This document shows positions 6,076 through 11,642 of a DNA stretch of 11,642 nt, in pieces; within the stretch, counting starts at the first letter, position 1; every line of letters begins with the position of its first letter. The stretch is from Caryophanales bacterium UBA1624 (GTDB lineage: Bacteria; Bacillota_I; Bacilli_A; RFN20; CAG-826), in NCBI GenBank assembly GCA_002321395.1, contig DCMK01000017.1, positions 15,768-27,409 of the forward strand. The letters run 5' to 3'. The notes below the pieces were generated by a model that saw nothing but the letters and a program-made list of their open reading frames with translations, made no database searches and was not told where the DNA came from. The position numbers and the translations under genes were made by a program.

Positions 6076-6531
6076 ATGTCTTCCCTATCCACACTGAAAA
6101 ACGTTGAAGGCGCCGTCACCAAAGGCTACCGCAAGGGCCGTGGCGTCGGTTCCGGCAACGGCAAGACCGCCGGCAAAGGCACAAAGGGCCAAGGCGCTCA
6201 CTCCCACACCAAGAAGAACGGCTTCGAGGGTGGGCAGATGCCGATCGCCCGCCGCTTCCCGAAATTCGGTTTCCGCAAAACCCATCGGGGCGTCAAGACG
6301 GTCTACGTCACCATCAACCTTGCCAAACTCGACTCCGCTTTCAAAGACGGGGACACCGTCAATGTGTCCGCCCTCCGCGAAAAGAAGATGATCAAGAAAG
6401 AATACGATGGCCTCAAAATCTTGGGGAATGGTAAACTTACCAAAAAGCTCATCGTAGAAGCCAAGGCCTTCTCCGCCTCCGCCAAGGAAGCGATCGAGGC
6501 CGCTGGCGGCGAAGCTAAGGTGCTCAAGTAA
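6076..6531 (+). CDS. rplO: 50S ribosomal protein L15
   Basis: L15 is a late-assembly protein of the 50S subunit whose glycine-rich N-terminal arm threads into 23S rRNA. The 151-residue product has normal length and contains GRGVGSGNGKTAGKGTKGQ (about residues 22-40), GFEGGQMPIARRFPKFGF, and the C-terminal IEAAGGEAKVLK. It starts 2 bases after rpsE; its ribosome binding site is inside rpsE. In most bacteria rpmD (L30) lies between these two genes, and it is absent here. The stop shares its last A with the ATG of secY (TAATG). Confidence 0.98.
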   Translation: MSSLSTLKNVEGAVTKGYRKGRGVGSGNGKTAGKGTKGQGAHSHTKKNGFEGGQMPIARRFPKFGFRKTHRGVKTVYVTINLAKLDSAFKDGDTVNVSALREKKMIKKEYDGLKILGNGKLTKKLIVEAKAFSASAKEAIEAAGGEAKVLK

Positions 6532-7889
6532 TGAAAAAGTTCGTCTCGATCTTCAAAAACAAAGAAATCGTCGGCCGTATTTTCTTCACGGTGATGATCC
6601 TCTTCGTCATCCGGATCGGGGCGGCTATCACCGTTCCTGGCGTCGCCGTGGGCGAACAGCTCAGCAGCGCCATGAATTCGGGCAACGCCATCGCCATGAT
6701 GGATTTGCTCGGAGGCGGGGCCTTATCGAACTTCTCGGTATTCGCCCTAGGGGTATCGCCCTACATCACCGCCCAGATCATCGTTCAATTGCTCTCCAAA
6801 GACGTGCTCCCTGCTCTGACTGACCTCTCCAAACAAGGACAGTACGGGCGCAAGAAGATCGAGATGGCCACCCGCTACCTCGCGCTTCTATTGGGGGCCG
6901 TCCAAGGGTACGGCATCATCATGACGATGAAGAACAATTCCTATTTGACCCTGACGATGGATGATTCCTTCTGGACTTACGCCTACATCGTCACCGTGCT
7001 CCTCGCGGGCTCCTTGCTCGAGATGTGGCTCGGCGACCAAATCACCGAAAAGGGCTTAGGAAACGGGATCTCCGTCATCATCTTCGCCGGATGCGTCCGC
7101 TCGTTGCCGACCCAGCTCACCACCGCATGGGGGAAATGGATCACGGCCAACCTCGGGCACGCCAGCAGCGACATCATCCAAGGCGCCTTCCAGTTCGCCT
7201 TGTATGTCCTTGCCCTCGTCCTCATCACCGCCGGAGTCGTCTTCTTCGAACTCGCCCGGCGCAAAATCCCCGTCCAGTCGGCCGGGAAAGGAGGGGCGAC
7301 GCCTTCGATGGCGAAAGCCTCCTTCCTCCCCATCAAGGTCAACTCGGCCGGCGTCATCCCCATCATCTTCGCCTCTTCCATCATGATGGCCCCTTCGGTC
7401 GTCGCGAGCTTCATCTCTTCGGATGCGGCCAACGCGAAATGGCTCCAGATCTTCAATTATTCCGCCATGTATGAAATGCCTGGCGTGGATGGGAACACCT
7501 GGAAGATGCCTTGGGGCTTGATCATCTATCTCGTGCTTGTCATCGCGTTCACCTTCTTCTATGCGCAGATGCAGATCGATCCGGAGACTCTGGCGGATAA
7601 CTTCCAGAAGAACGGGTCCTACATTCCTGGCATCCGCCCGGGGAAGGAAACCGAACGCTATGTCGGTAAAGTCCTCAACCGCGTGACCTTCATCGGCGCC
7701 TTCGCCCTTGCGTTGATCGCCGCCATCCCGCTCGCTTTGACTCTCTCGGGCGTGTTCGGGAACGATTCCTCCCTCGCCATAGGGGGGACGGGCATGATCA
7801 TCGTCGTCGGCGTCGCCATCGAGATCAACGCGCAAATCGACGGCTTGCTCGCCGGAAAGAGCTTCGAAGAAGTCCAAGGAGGCATGTGA
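6531..7889 (+). CDS. secY: Preprotein translocase channel subunit SecY
   Basis: SecY forms the protein-conducting channel in the cytoplasmic membrane together with SecE and SecG. The 452-residue product has about ten hydrophobic segments (roughly 15-35, 75-90, 113-133, 147-166, 175-190, 218-240, 270-292, 328-346, 383-403, 415-432). The plug region GGGALSNFSVFALGVSPYIT spans 61-80. LGDQITEKGLGNGISVI is at 167-183, the cytosolic loop RRKIPVQSAG at 243-252, and YIPGIRPGKET, with the functionally critical loop Arg 369, at 364-374. The start overlaps the rplO stop by one base; the ribosome binding site is weak (AAGGTG, 6517-6522), which fits translation by coupling. Codon choice is less strictly C-ending than in the ribosomal genes, as expected for a lower-expressed gene. 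Confidence 0.99.
   Translation: MKKFVSIFKNKEIVGRIFFTVMILFVIRIGAAITVPGVAVGEQLSSAMNSGNAIAMMDLLGGGALSNFSVFALGVSPYITAQIIVQLLSKDVLPALTDLSKQGQYGRKKIEMATRYLALLLGAVQGYGIIMTMKNNSYLTLTMDDSFWTYAYIVTVLLAGSLLEMWLGDQITEKGLGNGISVIIFAGCVRSLPTQLTTAWGKWITANLGHASSDIIQGAFQFALYVLALVLITAGVVFFELARRKIPVQSAGKGGATPSMAKASFLPIKVNSAGVIPIIFASSIMMAPSVVASFISSDAANAKWLQIFNYSAMYEMPGVDGNTWKMPWGLIIYLVLVIAFTFFYAQMQIDPETLADNFQKNGSYIPGIRPGKETERYVGKVLNRVTFIGAFALALIAAIPLALTLSGVFGNDSSLAIGGTGMIIVVGVAIEINAQIDGLLAGKSFEEVQGGM
7876..7882 (+). promoter_or_regulatory. Ribosome binding site of adk, inside the end of secY
   Basis: AAGGAGG lies in the last codons of secY. It is 9 bases before ATG 7892 but only 3 bases before the in-frame GTG at 7886, so it selects ATG 7892, which gives the canonical adenylate kinase N-terminus. 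Confidence 0.85.
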
Positions 7890-7891
7890 CC

Positions 7892-8545
7892 ATGCTCAAC
7901 ATCATTCTCATGGGCCCCCCGGGAGCCGGGAAAGGCACCCAGGCGACCATGATCGAAGATGCGTTTCATCTTCCCCATATCTCCACCGGCGACATGTTCC
8001 GCCAAGCCATCGCGAACGGAACGGAGCTTGGCAAGAAGGCGAAAGCCATCATCGAGCAAGGCGGCCTGGTCCCCGATGAAATCACCATCGGCTTGGTCCG
8101 GGATCGCCTCTCCCAGCCCGATTGCGCCAACGGCTATCTGCTCGACGGATTCCCGCGCACCCTGCCTCAGGCGGAAGCCCTCACCAAGATGGGCCCGGAG
8201 ATCGGCCGCGCGGCAAACTTGGTCATCGACATCATCGTCCCCGACGCGGAGCTGACCAAGCGTATCGCCGGGCGGCGGGTTTGCCCCAATTGCGGAGCTT
8301 CCTACAACGTCCACTTCCTTCCCCCGAAGAAGGAAGGCGTCTGCGACCGTTGCCATTCCCCCCTCATTCAAAGGAAGGACGACAACGAAGCGAGCTTCGC
8401 CATCCGCTTGGCCAACTACCACGCTCAGACCGCCCCGCTGATCGACTATTACGAGAAGCAGGGCATTTACCAGGGGTTCCATGGAACCTCCTCTCCTGAA
8501 CGCCTCTTCGAAGAGATCAAAGCTCTTTTGGAGGAACATCAGTGA
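7892..8545 (+). CDS. adk: Adenylate kinase, zinc-LID type
   Basis: The enzyme interconverts ATP + AMP and 2 ADP in the cytoplasm. The 217-residue product carries the P-loop GPPGAGKGT (residues 8-16), the AMP-site segment STGDMFRQAI (31-40), GYLLDGFPRT (81-90) and the LID with RKDDNE (161-166). The LID contains CPNC (131-134) and CDRC (151-154), a four-cysteine zinc site; B. subtilis has Asp at the fourth position. Length matches the long (LID-containing) bacterial form. The gene begins 2 bases after secY and its TGA overlaps the GTG start of map (GTGA), the standard secY-adk-map order of Gram-positive bacteria. Confidence 0.98.
   Translation: MLNIILMGPPGAGKGTQATMIEDAFHLPHISTGDMFRQAIANGTELGKKAKAIIEQGGLVPDEITIGLVRDRLSQPDCANGYLLDGFPRTLPQAEALTKMGPEIGRAANLVIDIIVPDAELTKRIAGRRVCPNCGASYNVHFLPPKKEGVCDRCHSPLIQRKDDNEASFAIRLANYHAQTAPLIDYYEKQGIYQGFHGTSSPERLFEEIKALLEEHQ
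8530..8534 (+). promoter_or_regulatory. Ribosome binding site deciding the GTG start of map
   Basis: GGAGG, within the last codons of adk, stands 7 bases before GTG 8542. There is no ATG in frame until residue 13 of the conserved sequence, so the GTG start is required. Confidence 0.85.
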
Positions 8546-9327
8546 TCATCATCAAGTCTCCCCGCGAAATCGACCTCATGCGTGAGGCCGGGAAAGTGGT
8601 GGGCCTTATCTGGGAGAAGATCCCGGAAATCATCAACCCCGGCGTTTCGACTGCGGAGATCAATTCCGCGGTCGAGCGCCTGATGGCGGAAAACGGTTCG
8701 GTCGGGGCGGAGAAAGGCTATTACGGCTATCCCGCTTCCGTCTGCGTCTCCGTCAACGAGCAGATCCTCCACGGAATCCCTTCCCCGAAGGTGATCCTCC
8801 GCGATGGGGATATTGTGACGCTGGACCTCGTGGTGCTCAAAAACGGGTACATGGCGGATTCCGCCAGGACCTTCGCGGTGGGCATCTGCGGGGAAAGGCA
8901 AAAACGAATGATTGCAATTGCGAAGCAATGCTTCGATAATGCAATATCCCTGGTAGCCCCAGGGGTGCATCTGGGCGATATCTGCCACGCGATCGGGGAG
9001 ACCGCCAAGGCCAATGGCTGCAGCGTTCCCCGCGATTACACGGGGCATGGCATCGGAACCCATATGCACGAAGACCCTTACATTCCTTGCTACGGCACCG
9101 CCGGGACCGGGCCCTTGCTGCGCGAAGGCATGACCCTCGCCATCGAGCCCATGGTTTTGGAAGGGAAGCCGGAGGTACGGGTGCTCAAAGACGGCTGGAC
9201 GGTCGTTTCCAAAGACGGGAAACTCACCAGCCACTATGAGAATACGGTTGTGGTCACCAAGGATGGCTGCGAAGTCCTCACTTACAGCGAGGCAGAGAAG
9301 AAAGCGCGAAAGGAGGCCGGCAATTGA
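8542..9327 (+). CDS. map: Methionine aminopeptidase type I
   Basis: The enzyme removes the initiator methionine from nascent proteins at the ribosome, using two metal ions. The 261-residue product aligns by eye over its whole length with type I enzymes. The active-site His 78 (HGIP) and the five metal ligands are D95, D106, H176, E202 (IEPMV) and E233 (HYENTVVV), all present. GHGIG is at 168-172. There is no N-terminal zinc-finger or SH3-binding extension. The start is GTG, overlapping the adk stop by four bases. The gene contains an AT-rich patch with two adjacent hairpins and atypical codons (8911-8966). Its TGA overlaps the TTG start of infA. Confidence 0.98.
   Translation: MIIIKSPREIDLMREAGKVVGLIWEKIPEIINPGVSTAEINSAVERLMAENGSVGAEKGYYGYPASVCVSVNEQILHGIPSPKVILRDGDIVTLDLVVLKNGYMADSARTFAVGICGERQKRMIAIAKQCFDNAISLVAPGVHLGDICHAIGETAKANGCSVPRDYTGHGIGTHMHEDPYIPCYGTAGTGPLLREGMTLAIEPMVLEGKPEVRVLKDGWTVVSKDGKLTSHYENTVVVTKDGCEVLTYSEAEKKARKEAGN
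8911..8966 (+). other. Two adjacent potential RNA hairpins inside map
   Basis: First structure: outer stem ATTGCA (8911-8916) with TGCAAT (8940-8945), 4-base internal loops, and inner stem CGAAGC (8921-8926) with GCTTCG (8930-8935) around a 3-base AAT loop. Second structure: CCCTGG (8948-8953) with CCAGGG (8959-8964), 5-base loop, extendable by a G-U and an A-U pair at 8946-8947 and 8965-8966. The pairing is seen directly; that it forms or has a function is not known. No U-run follows, so this is not a simple terminator. Confidence 0.5.
9309..9316 (+). promoter_or_regulatory. Ribosome binding site deciding the TTG start of infA
   Basis: AAAGGAGG in the last codons of map stands 7 bases before TTG 9324. 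The resulting protein has the canonical IF-1 N-terminus, and no ATG or GTG is available between the site and the conserved IEVEATV segment. Confidence 0.85.
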
Positions 9328-9548
9328 GTAAACAAGACTGCATTGAGGTCGAGGCTACCGTGTTGGAATGCCTCCCCAACGCCAACTTCAAGGTGAAGCT
9401 GTCCAACAATGGGGCCGTGGTTCAAGCCTGCGTTTCGGGAAAAATCCGGATGCACTACATCCGCATTCTCCCCGGCGATAAAGTCACGGTTCAGTTCTCA
9501 CCTTACGATTTAACACGCGGGCGCATTACGTTCCGCTACCGCAGCTAA
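9324..9548 (+). CDS. infA: Translation initiation factor IF-1
   Basis: IF-1 occupies the A site of the 30S subunit during initiation and helps IF-2 and IF-3. The 74-residue product is a single OB-fold domain of family length (72). It contains IEVEATVLECLPNANFKVKL, SGKIRMHYIRILPGDKVTV (38-56), SPYDLTRGRITFRYR (59-73). The start codon is TTG, in the overlap TTGA with the map stop, with a strong ribosome binding site. A TTG start in this gene is notable because initiation factors themselves affect start-codon choice. No KOW-domain gene separates map from infA, unlike in B. subtilis. Confidence 0.97.
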   Translation: MSKQDCIEVEATVLECLPNANFKVKLSNNGAVVQACVSGKIRMHYIRILPGDKVTVQFSPYDLTRGRITFRYRS

Positions 9549-9583
9549 GCGGCGCGGAGAAATGACTGGAAGGAGCAAAAACA

Positions 9584-9697
9584 ATGAAAGTCAGGCCGTC
9601 TGTCAAGCCGATTTGCGACAAGTGCAAAGTCATTCGGCGCCATGGCAAAGTCATGGTCATCTGCTCCAACCCGAAGCACAAGCAGCGTCAGGGTTGA
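9584..9697 (+). CDS. rpmJ: 50S ribosomal protein L36, zinc-binding form
   Basis: L36 is the smallest 50S protein; it binds 23S rRNA domains late in assembly. The 37-residue product has exactly the family length and sequence pattern: MKVRPSVKPICDKCKVIRRH, then GKVMVICSNPKHKQRQG. The zinc ligands C11, C14, C27 and H32 are all present, so this is the zinc-dependent form. GGAAGGAG at 9568-9575 is 8 bases from ATG 9584. The 35-base gap after infA contains only a weak 4-bp inverted repeat. The TGA stop at canonical length again shows that UGA is a stop codon here. Confidence 0.98.
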   Translation: MKVRPSVKPICDKCKVIRRHGKVMVICSNPKHKQRQG

Positions 9698-9723
9698 GCG
9701 AAGAAAGGAAAACGTAAGCGAAT

Positions 9724-10098
9724 ATGGCACGTATTGCTGGGGTTGATATCCCGAATCAAAAGCGGATCGTCATCTCCCTTACCTACATCTATGGTATCGG
9801 GGACACGACCGCCGAAAAAATCTGCGCCGATGCCGGCGTCAGCGTCGACATCCGCACCAAAGACCTCACCGATGAGCAATTGACCGCTCTCCGCGCTGAG
9901 GTCGCCAAGTACCGCACCGAAGGCGATCTCCGCCGCGAAGTCGCGCTCAATATCAAGCGCCTCACCGAAATCGGCTGTTACCGTGGCATCCGCCACAAAC
10001 GCGGACTTCCTTGCCGCGGGCAGAGGACTCGTACCAATGCCCGTACCCGCAAAGGGAAGAGGAAGACCATCGCCAACAAGAAGGAAGCTACTCGCTAA
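9724..10098 (+). CDS. rpsM: 30S ribosomal protein S13
   Basis: S13 sits at the top of the 30S head, contacts P-site tRNA with its basic tail and forms intersubunit bridges. The 124-residue product has family length: it starts MARIAGVDIPNQKRIVISLT, has the helix-hairpin-helix segment YIYGIGDTTAEKIC, and ends with the basic signature IRHKRGLPCRGQRTRTNART followed by RKGKRK. The only plausible ribosome binding site, AAAGGA at 9704-9709, is weak and 14 bases from ATG 9724, unlike its neighbours. In E. coli the S4-binding regulatory pseudoknot lies before this gene; I see no comparable structure in the 26-base gap. Confidence 0.98.
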   Translation: MARIAGVDIPNQKRIVISLTYIYGIGDTTAEKICADAGVSVDIRTKDLTDEQLTALRAEVAKYRTEGDLRREVALNIKRLTEIGCYRGIRHKRGLPCRGQRTRTNARTRKGKRKTIANKKEATR

Positions 10099-10113
10099 GG
10101 AGGTTAAGGAATC

Positions 10114-10518
10114 ATGGCTACTGCATCCAAATCCAAATCCACGACCGCCCGCAAGAAGAAGATCAAACGCTCCTTCGTCAAAGGCGTCGCCCACATCCAT
10201 TCCACTTTCAACAACACCATCGTCACCATCACCGATCCCCAAGGGAACGTCATCTCTTGGTCTTCCGCTGGTGCCTTGGGCTACAAAGGCGCCAAGAAGG
10301 GCACTCCCTTCGCGGCCCAAGTCGCTGCTGAAGCGGCCGGCAAGACCGCTTATGACCAGGGACTCCGCCAGCTCGACGTCGAGGTCAAAGGGCCCGGCGC
10401 CGGCAGGGAATCCGCCGTCCGCGCCTTGGCCACCCTCGGCTTCCAAGTGCTTTCCATCGAAGACAACACTCCGATCCCGCACAATGGCTGCCGTCCCCCG
10501 AAGCGTCCCCGCGGCTAG
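10114..10518 (+). CDS. rpsK: 30S ribosomal protein S11
   Basis: S11 is on the platform of the 30S subunit near the mRNA exit and the Shine-Dalgarno helix. The 134-residue product has family length: a basic N-terminus (STTARKKKIKRSFVKGVAHI), HSTFNNTIVTITDPQGNVIS (residues 29-48), the KGPGAGRESAVRAL segment, and the canonical end DNTPIPHNGCRPPKRPRG. TAAGGAGG (10096-10103), fused to the rpsM stop, and a second AAGGA (10106-10110) precede ATG 10114. It is the only gene in the window that ends in TAG. rpsD, which follows rpsK in many bacteria, is absent, as in Bacilli. Confidence 0.98.
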   Translation: MATASKSKSTTARKKKIKRSFVKGVAHIHSTFNNTIVTITDPQGNVISWSSAGALGYKGAKKGTPFAAQVAAEAAGKTAYDQGLRQLDVEVKGPGAGRESAVRALATLGFQVLSIEDNTPIPHNGCRPPKRPRG

Positions 10519-10522
10519 TCCG

Positions 10523-10558
10523 CTTGAATGCGATCGCTACACTATTGAACCATTCAGG
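10523..10558 (+). promoter_or_regulatory. Possible hairpin overlapping the rpoA ribosome binding site
   Basis: In the 54-base rpsK-rpoA gap, the longest in the window, CTTGAATG (10523-10530) can pair with CATTCAGG (10551-10558): seven Watson-Crick pairs and one G-U pair around a 20-base loop. The 3' arm includes the first bases of the AGGAGG ribosome binding site (10556-10561). It could modulate rpoA translation; this is inference from base pairing alone, and a stem of this size with a 20-base loop can arise by chance. Confidence 0.35.
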
Positions 10559-10572
10559 AGGAAATCAAAGTA

Positions 10573-11583
10573 ATGGCCAATGCCAAAAACAACGAGGAGC
10601 TTCGTCTCCCCAACCCGTTTGAACCCGTCTCCGTCAAAGTCGAAGTCAACGACGAAAACGAGCATTACTGCAAGCTCGTCGTCAAACCGCTCGAACGCGG
10701 CTTCGGCATCACGGTCGGGAACGCCCTCCGTCGCGTCTTGCTCTCCTCTTTGCCCGGCGCCAGCGTTTGCGCCGTCGAAATCGAAGACAACGATGTGAAA
10801 GTCCGTCATGAATTCACCGCCCTCGACGGCGTGGAAGAAGACGTCACCGCCATCATCCTCAATCTGAAGGACCTCGTCCTGAAGATCGACGACGACTCCG
10901 GCGAACTCAAGCGCATCACCGTCGACAAAAAAGGCCCCGGCGTCCTTACCGCCGGCGACCTCGAACTGCCCGAACTCGTTTCGGTCATCAACCCGGAATT
11001 GGAAATCGCCCACCTCAATGAGAAGGGACATCTCCATATGACCATCTACGCCGCCAACGGCCGCGGATACGTCACTTCCGAGCAAAACAAGATCGAGCGG
11101 AAAATCGATGCGATCGGCCTCATCGCCACCGACTCGAACTATTCCCCGGTCCTGAAAGTCGCCTATTCGGTCGAACCGACCCGCGTCGGCCACGATTCGA
11201 AGTTCGATGAGCTCACCCTCGAAGTCACCACCAACGGCTCCACCAAGCCGACCGATGCGGTGGCCCTTGCCGCTCAGCTCCTCATCTCCCATTTCTCCCT
11301 CTTCACCAAGCTTGACGAAAAGGTCGGCGACGTGAAGTTGGTCAAAGAAGAGGCCAGGGCCGAAGACAACAAGTACCAGAACATGCTCATCGAAGAGCTC
11401 GACCTCAGCGTCAGAAGCAATAACTGCCTCAAGCGCGCTGGGATCACGACCGTCATGGAACTCACCCAAAAGAGCGAGGATGAGATGATGAAGGTCCGCA
11501 ACCTCGGCAAAAAATCGCTCAAAGAAGTCAAGGATAAGCTCGCCGCCATCGGCCTGCACTTCCGCGACTACGTAGGAGAATAA
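10573..11583 (+). CDS. rpoA: DNA-directed RNA polymerase subunit alpha
   Basis: Alpha dimerises to nucleate RNA polymerase assembly, and its C-terminal domain binds UP elements and activators. The 336-residue product has an N-terminal domain with LERGFGITVGNALRRVLLSS (40-59) and HEFTALDGVEEDVTAIILNL (79-98), NYSPVLKVAYSVEPTRVG (189-206), a linker near 255-268 rich in charged residues, and a C-terminal domain with EELDLSVRSNNCLKRAG (274-290), KVRNLGKKSLKEVK (307-320). R281 corresponds to the E. coli DNA-binding R265. ATG 10573 is preceded by AGGAGG at 10556-10561, with a rather long 11-base spacing. The following frame begins 3 bases after the stop. Confidence 0.99.
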   Translation: MANAKNNEELRLPNPFEPVSVKVEVNDENEHYCKLVVKPLERGFGITVGNALRRVLLSSLPGASVCAVEIEDNDVKVRHEFTALDGVEEDVTAIILNLKDLVLKIDDDSGELKRITVDKKGPGVLTAGDLELPELVSVINPELEIAHLNEKGHLHMTIYAANGRGYVTSEQNKIERKIDAIGLIATDSNYSPVLKVAYSVEPTRVGHDSKFDELTLEVTTNGSTKPTDAVALAAQLLISHFSLFTKLDEKVGDVKLVKEEARAEDNKYQNMLIEELDLSVRSNNCLKRAGITTVMELTQKSEDEMMKVRNLGKKSLKEVKDKLAAIGLHFRDYVGE

Positions 11584-11586
11584 AAA

Positions 11587-11642
11587 ATGGCAGCACAAGG
11601 AAGAAAGAACGTCCACGGCAAAGCCGGCGTCCGCTTCAAGGC
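11587..11642 (+). CDS. Start of an unidentified small basic protein after rpoA (rplQ expected here); truncated by the window edge
   Basis: Only 18 complete codons are visible: MAAQGRKNVHGKAGVRFK. ATG 11587 has a ribosome binding site (TAGGAG, 11573-11578) in the last codons of rpoA, at 8-base spacing, so the frame is very probably translated. rplQ (L17) is the gene expected here, but L17 proteins normally begin with RKLGR within the first several residues, and this does not. It could be L17 with an N-terminal tail like those on L22, L5 and S5, or another basic protein. I cannot decide from 18 residues. Confidence 0.6.
   Translation, partial: MAAQGRKNVHGKAGVRFK

Noticed and set aside
7886..7888. 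GTG 7886 as the start of adk
   Set aside because: It is only 3 bases from the ribosome binding site; ATG 7892 has correct spacing and gives the canonical N-terminus.
7056..8539. Long minus-strand frames opposite secY and adk
   Set aside because: They are shadows of strong codon bias; the sense proteins are unambiguous and no ribosome binding site or family motif supports the antisense frames.
9539..9552. Possible terminator at the end of infA
   Set aside because: The inverted repeat is only 4 bp (CCGC/GCGG) with no following T-run, and the operon continues into rpmJ.
10524..10543. Possible promoter before rpoA (TTGAAT and TACACT)
   Set aside because: The two hexamers are only 8 bases apart, far from the required 16-18, and no better -35 is found at the right distance.
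10537..11616. Minus-strand open frame of 359 codons covering rpoA, longer than rpoA itself
   Set aside because: It is in the same codon register as rpoA. Because the gene avoids TTA, CTA and TCA codons, the opposite strand has no stops. The translation is low-complexity (Asp, Gly, Val) and matches no family I know.

Overview
The window is one uninterrupted plus-strand gene block of a bacterial chromosome: the end of the S10 operon, the complete spc operon and the alpha operon, 22 identified genes plus the first codons of one more. No mobile element, tRNA, rRNA, CRISPR array or factor-independent terminator was seen, and no gap between genes exceeds 54 bases. The layout is: 3' part of rplV, rpsC, rplP, rpmC, rpsQ, rplN, rplX, rplE, rpsN, rpsH, rplF, rplR, rpsE, rplO, secY, adk, map, infA, rpmJ, rpsM, rpsK, rpoA, then a partial reading frame where rplQ is expected.

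Organism. The secY-adk-map-infA-rpmJ-rpsM-rpsK-rpoA order without rpsD before rpoA is the Bacilli/Mollicutes arrangement. rpmD (L30) is missing between rpsE and rplO, as known for Mollicutes-type lineages. S14 is the short zinc-binding form and L36 is zinc-binding. Ribosome binding sites are strong AAGGAGG types. UGA is a stop (canonical-length S14 and L36 both end at TGA), so this is not a UGA=Trp mollicute. The sequence is GC-rich with third positions mostly C, unusual for that part of the tree. My best guess, by inference only, is a GC-rich Erysipelotrichia/RF39-like or other uncultured Bacilli lineage.

How the genes work together. Seventeen genes encode ribosomal proteins, among them the 5S-binding L5 and L18, the mRNA-entry proteins S3 and S5, and the decoding-head proteins S13 and S14. 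infA encodes initiation factor IF-1 and rpoA the RNA polymerase alpha subunit. secY makes the membrane translocation channel, map removes the initiator methionine from new proteins, and adk balances adenylate nucleotides. Translation appears tightly coupled. At six junctions the stop codon is fused to the next Shine-Dalgarno (TAAGGAG), and elsewhere start and stop codons overlap (TAATG, TGATG, GTGA, TTGA).

Most of the window is ordinary housekeeping sequence; I found no hidden new system. Points worth a second look are: long low-complexity tails on several ribosomal proteins (Lys/Ala-rich on L22 and L5, Arg/Gly-rich on S3 and S5, acidic on L16 and S17); the association of C-terminal tails with overlapping gene junctions; the ATG-GTG-TTG series of starts in adk-map-infA; a hairpin-rich patch with atypical codons inside map; a possible hairpin at the rpoA ribosome binding site; and a post-rpoA gene that does not begin like L17.
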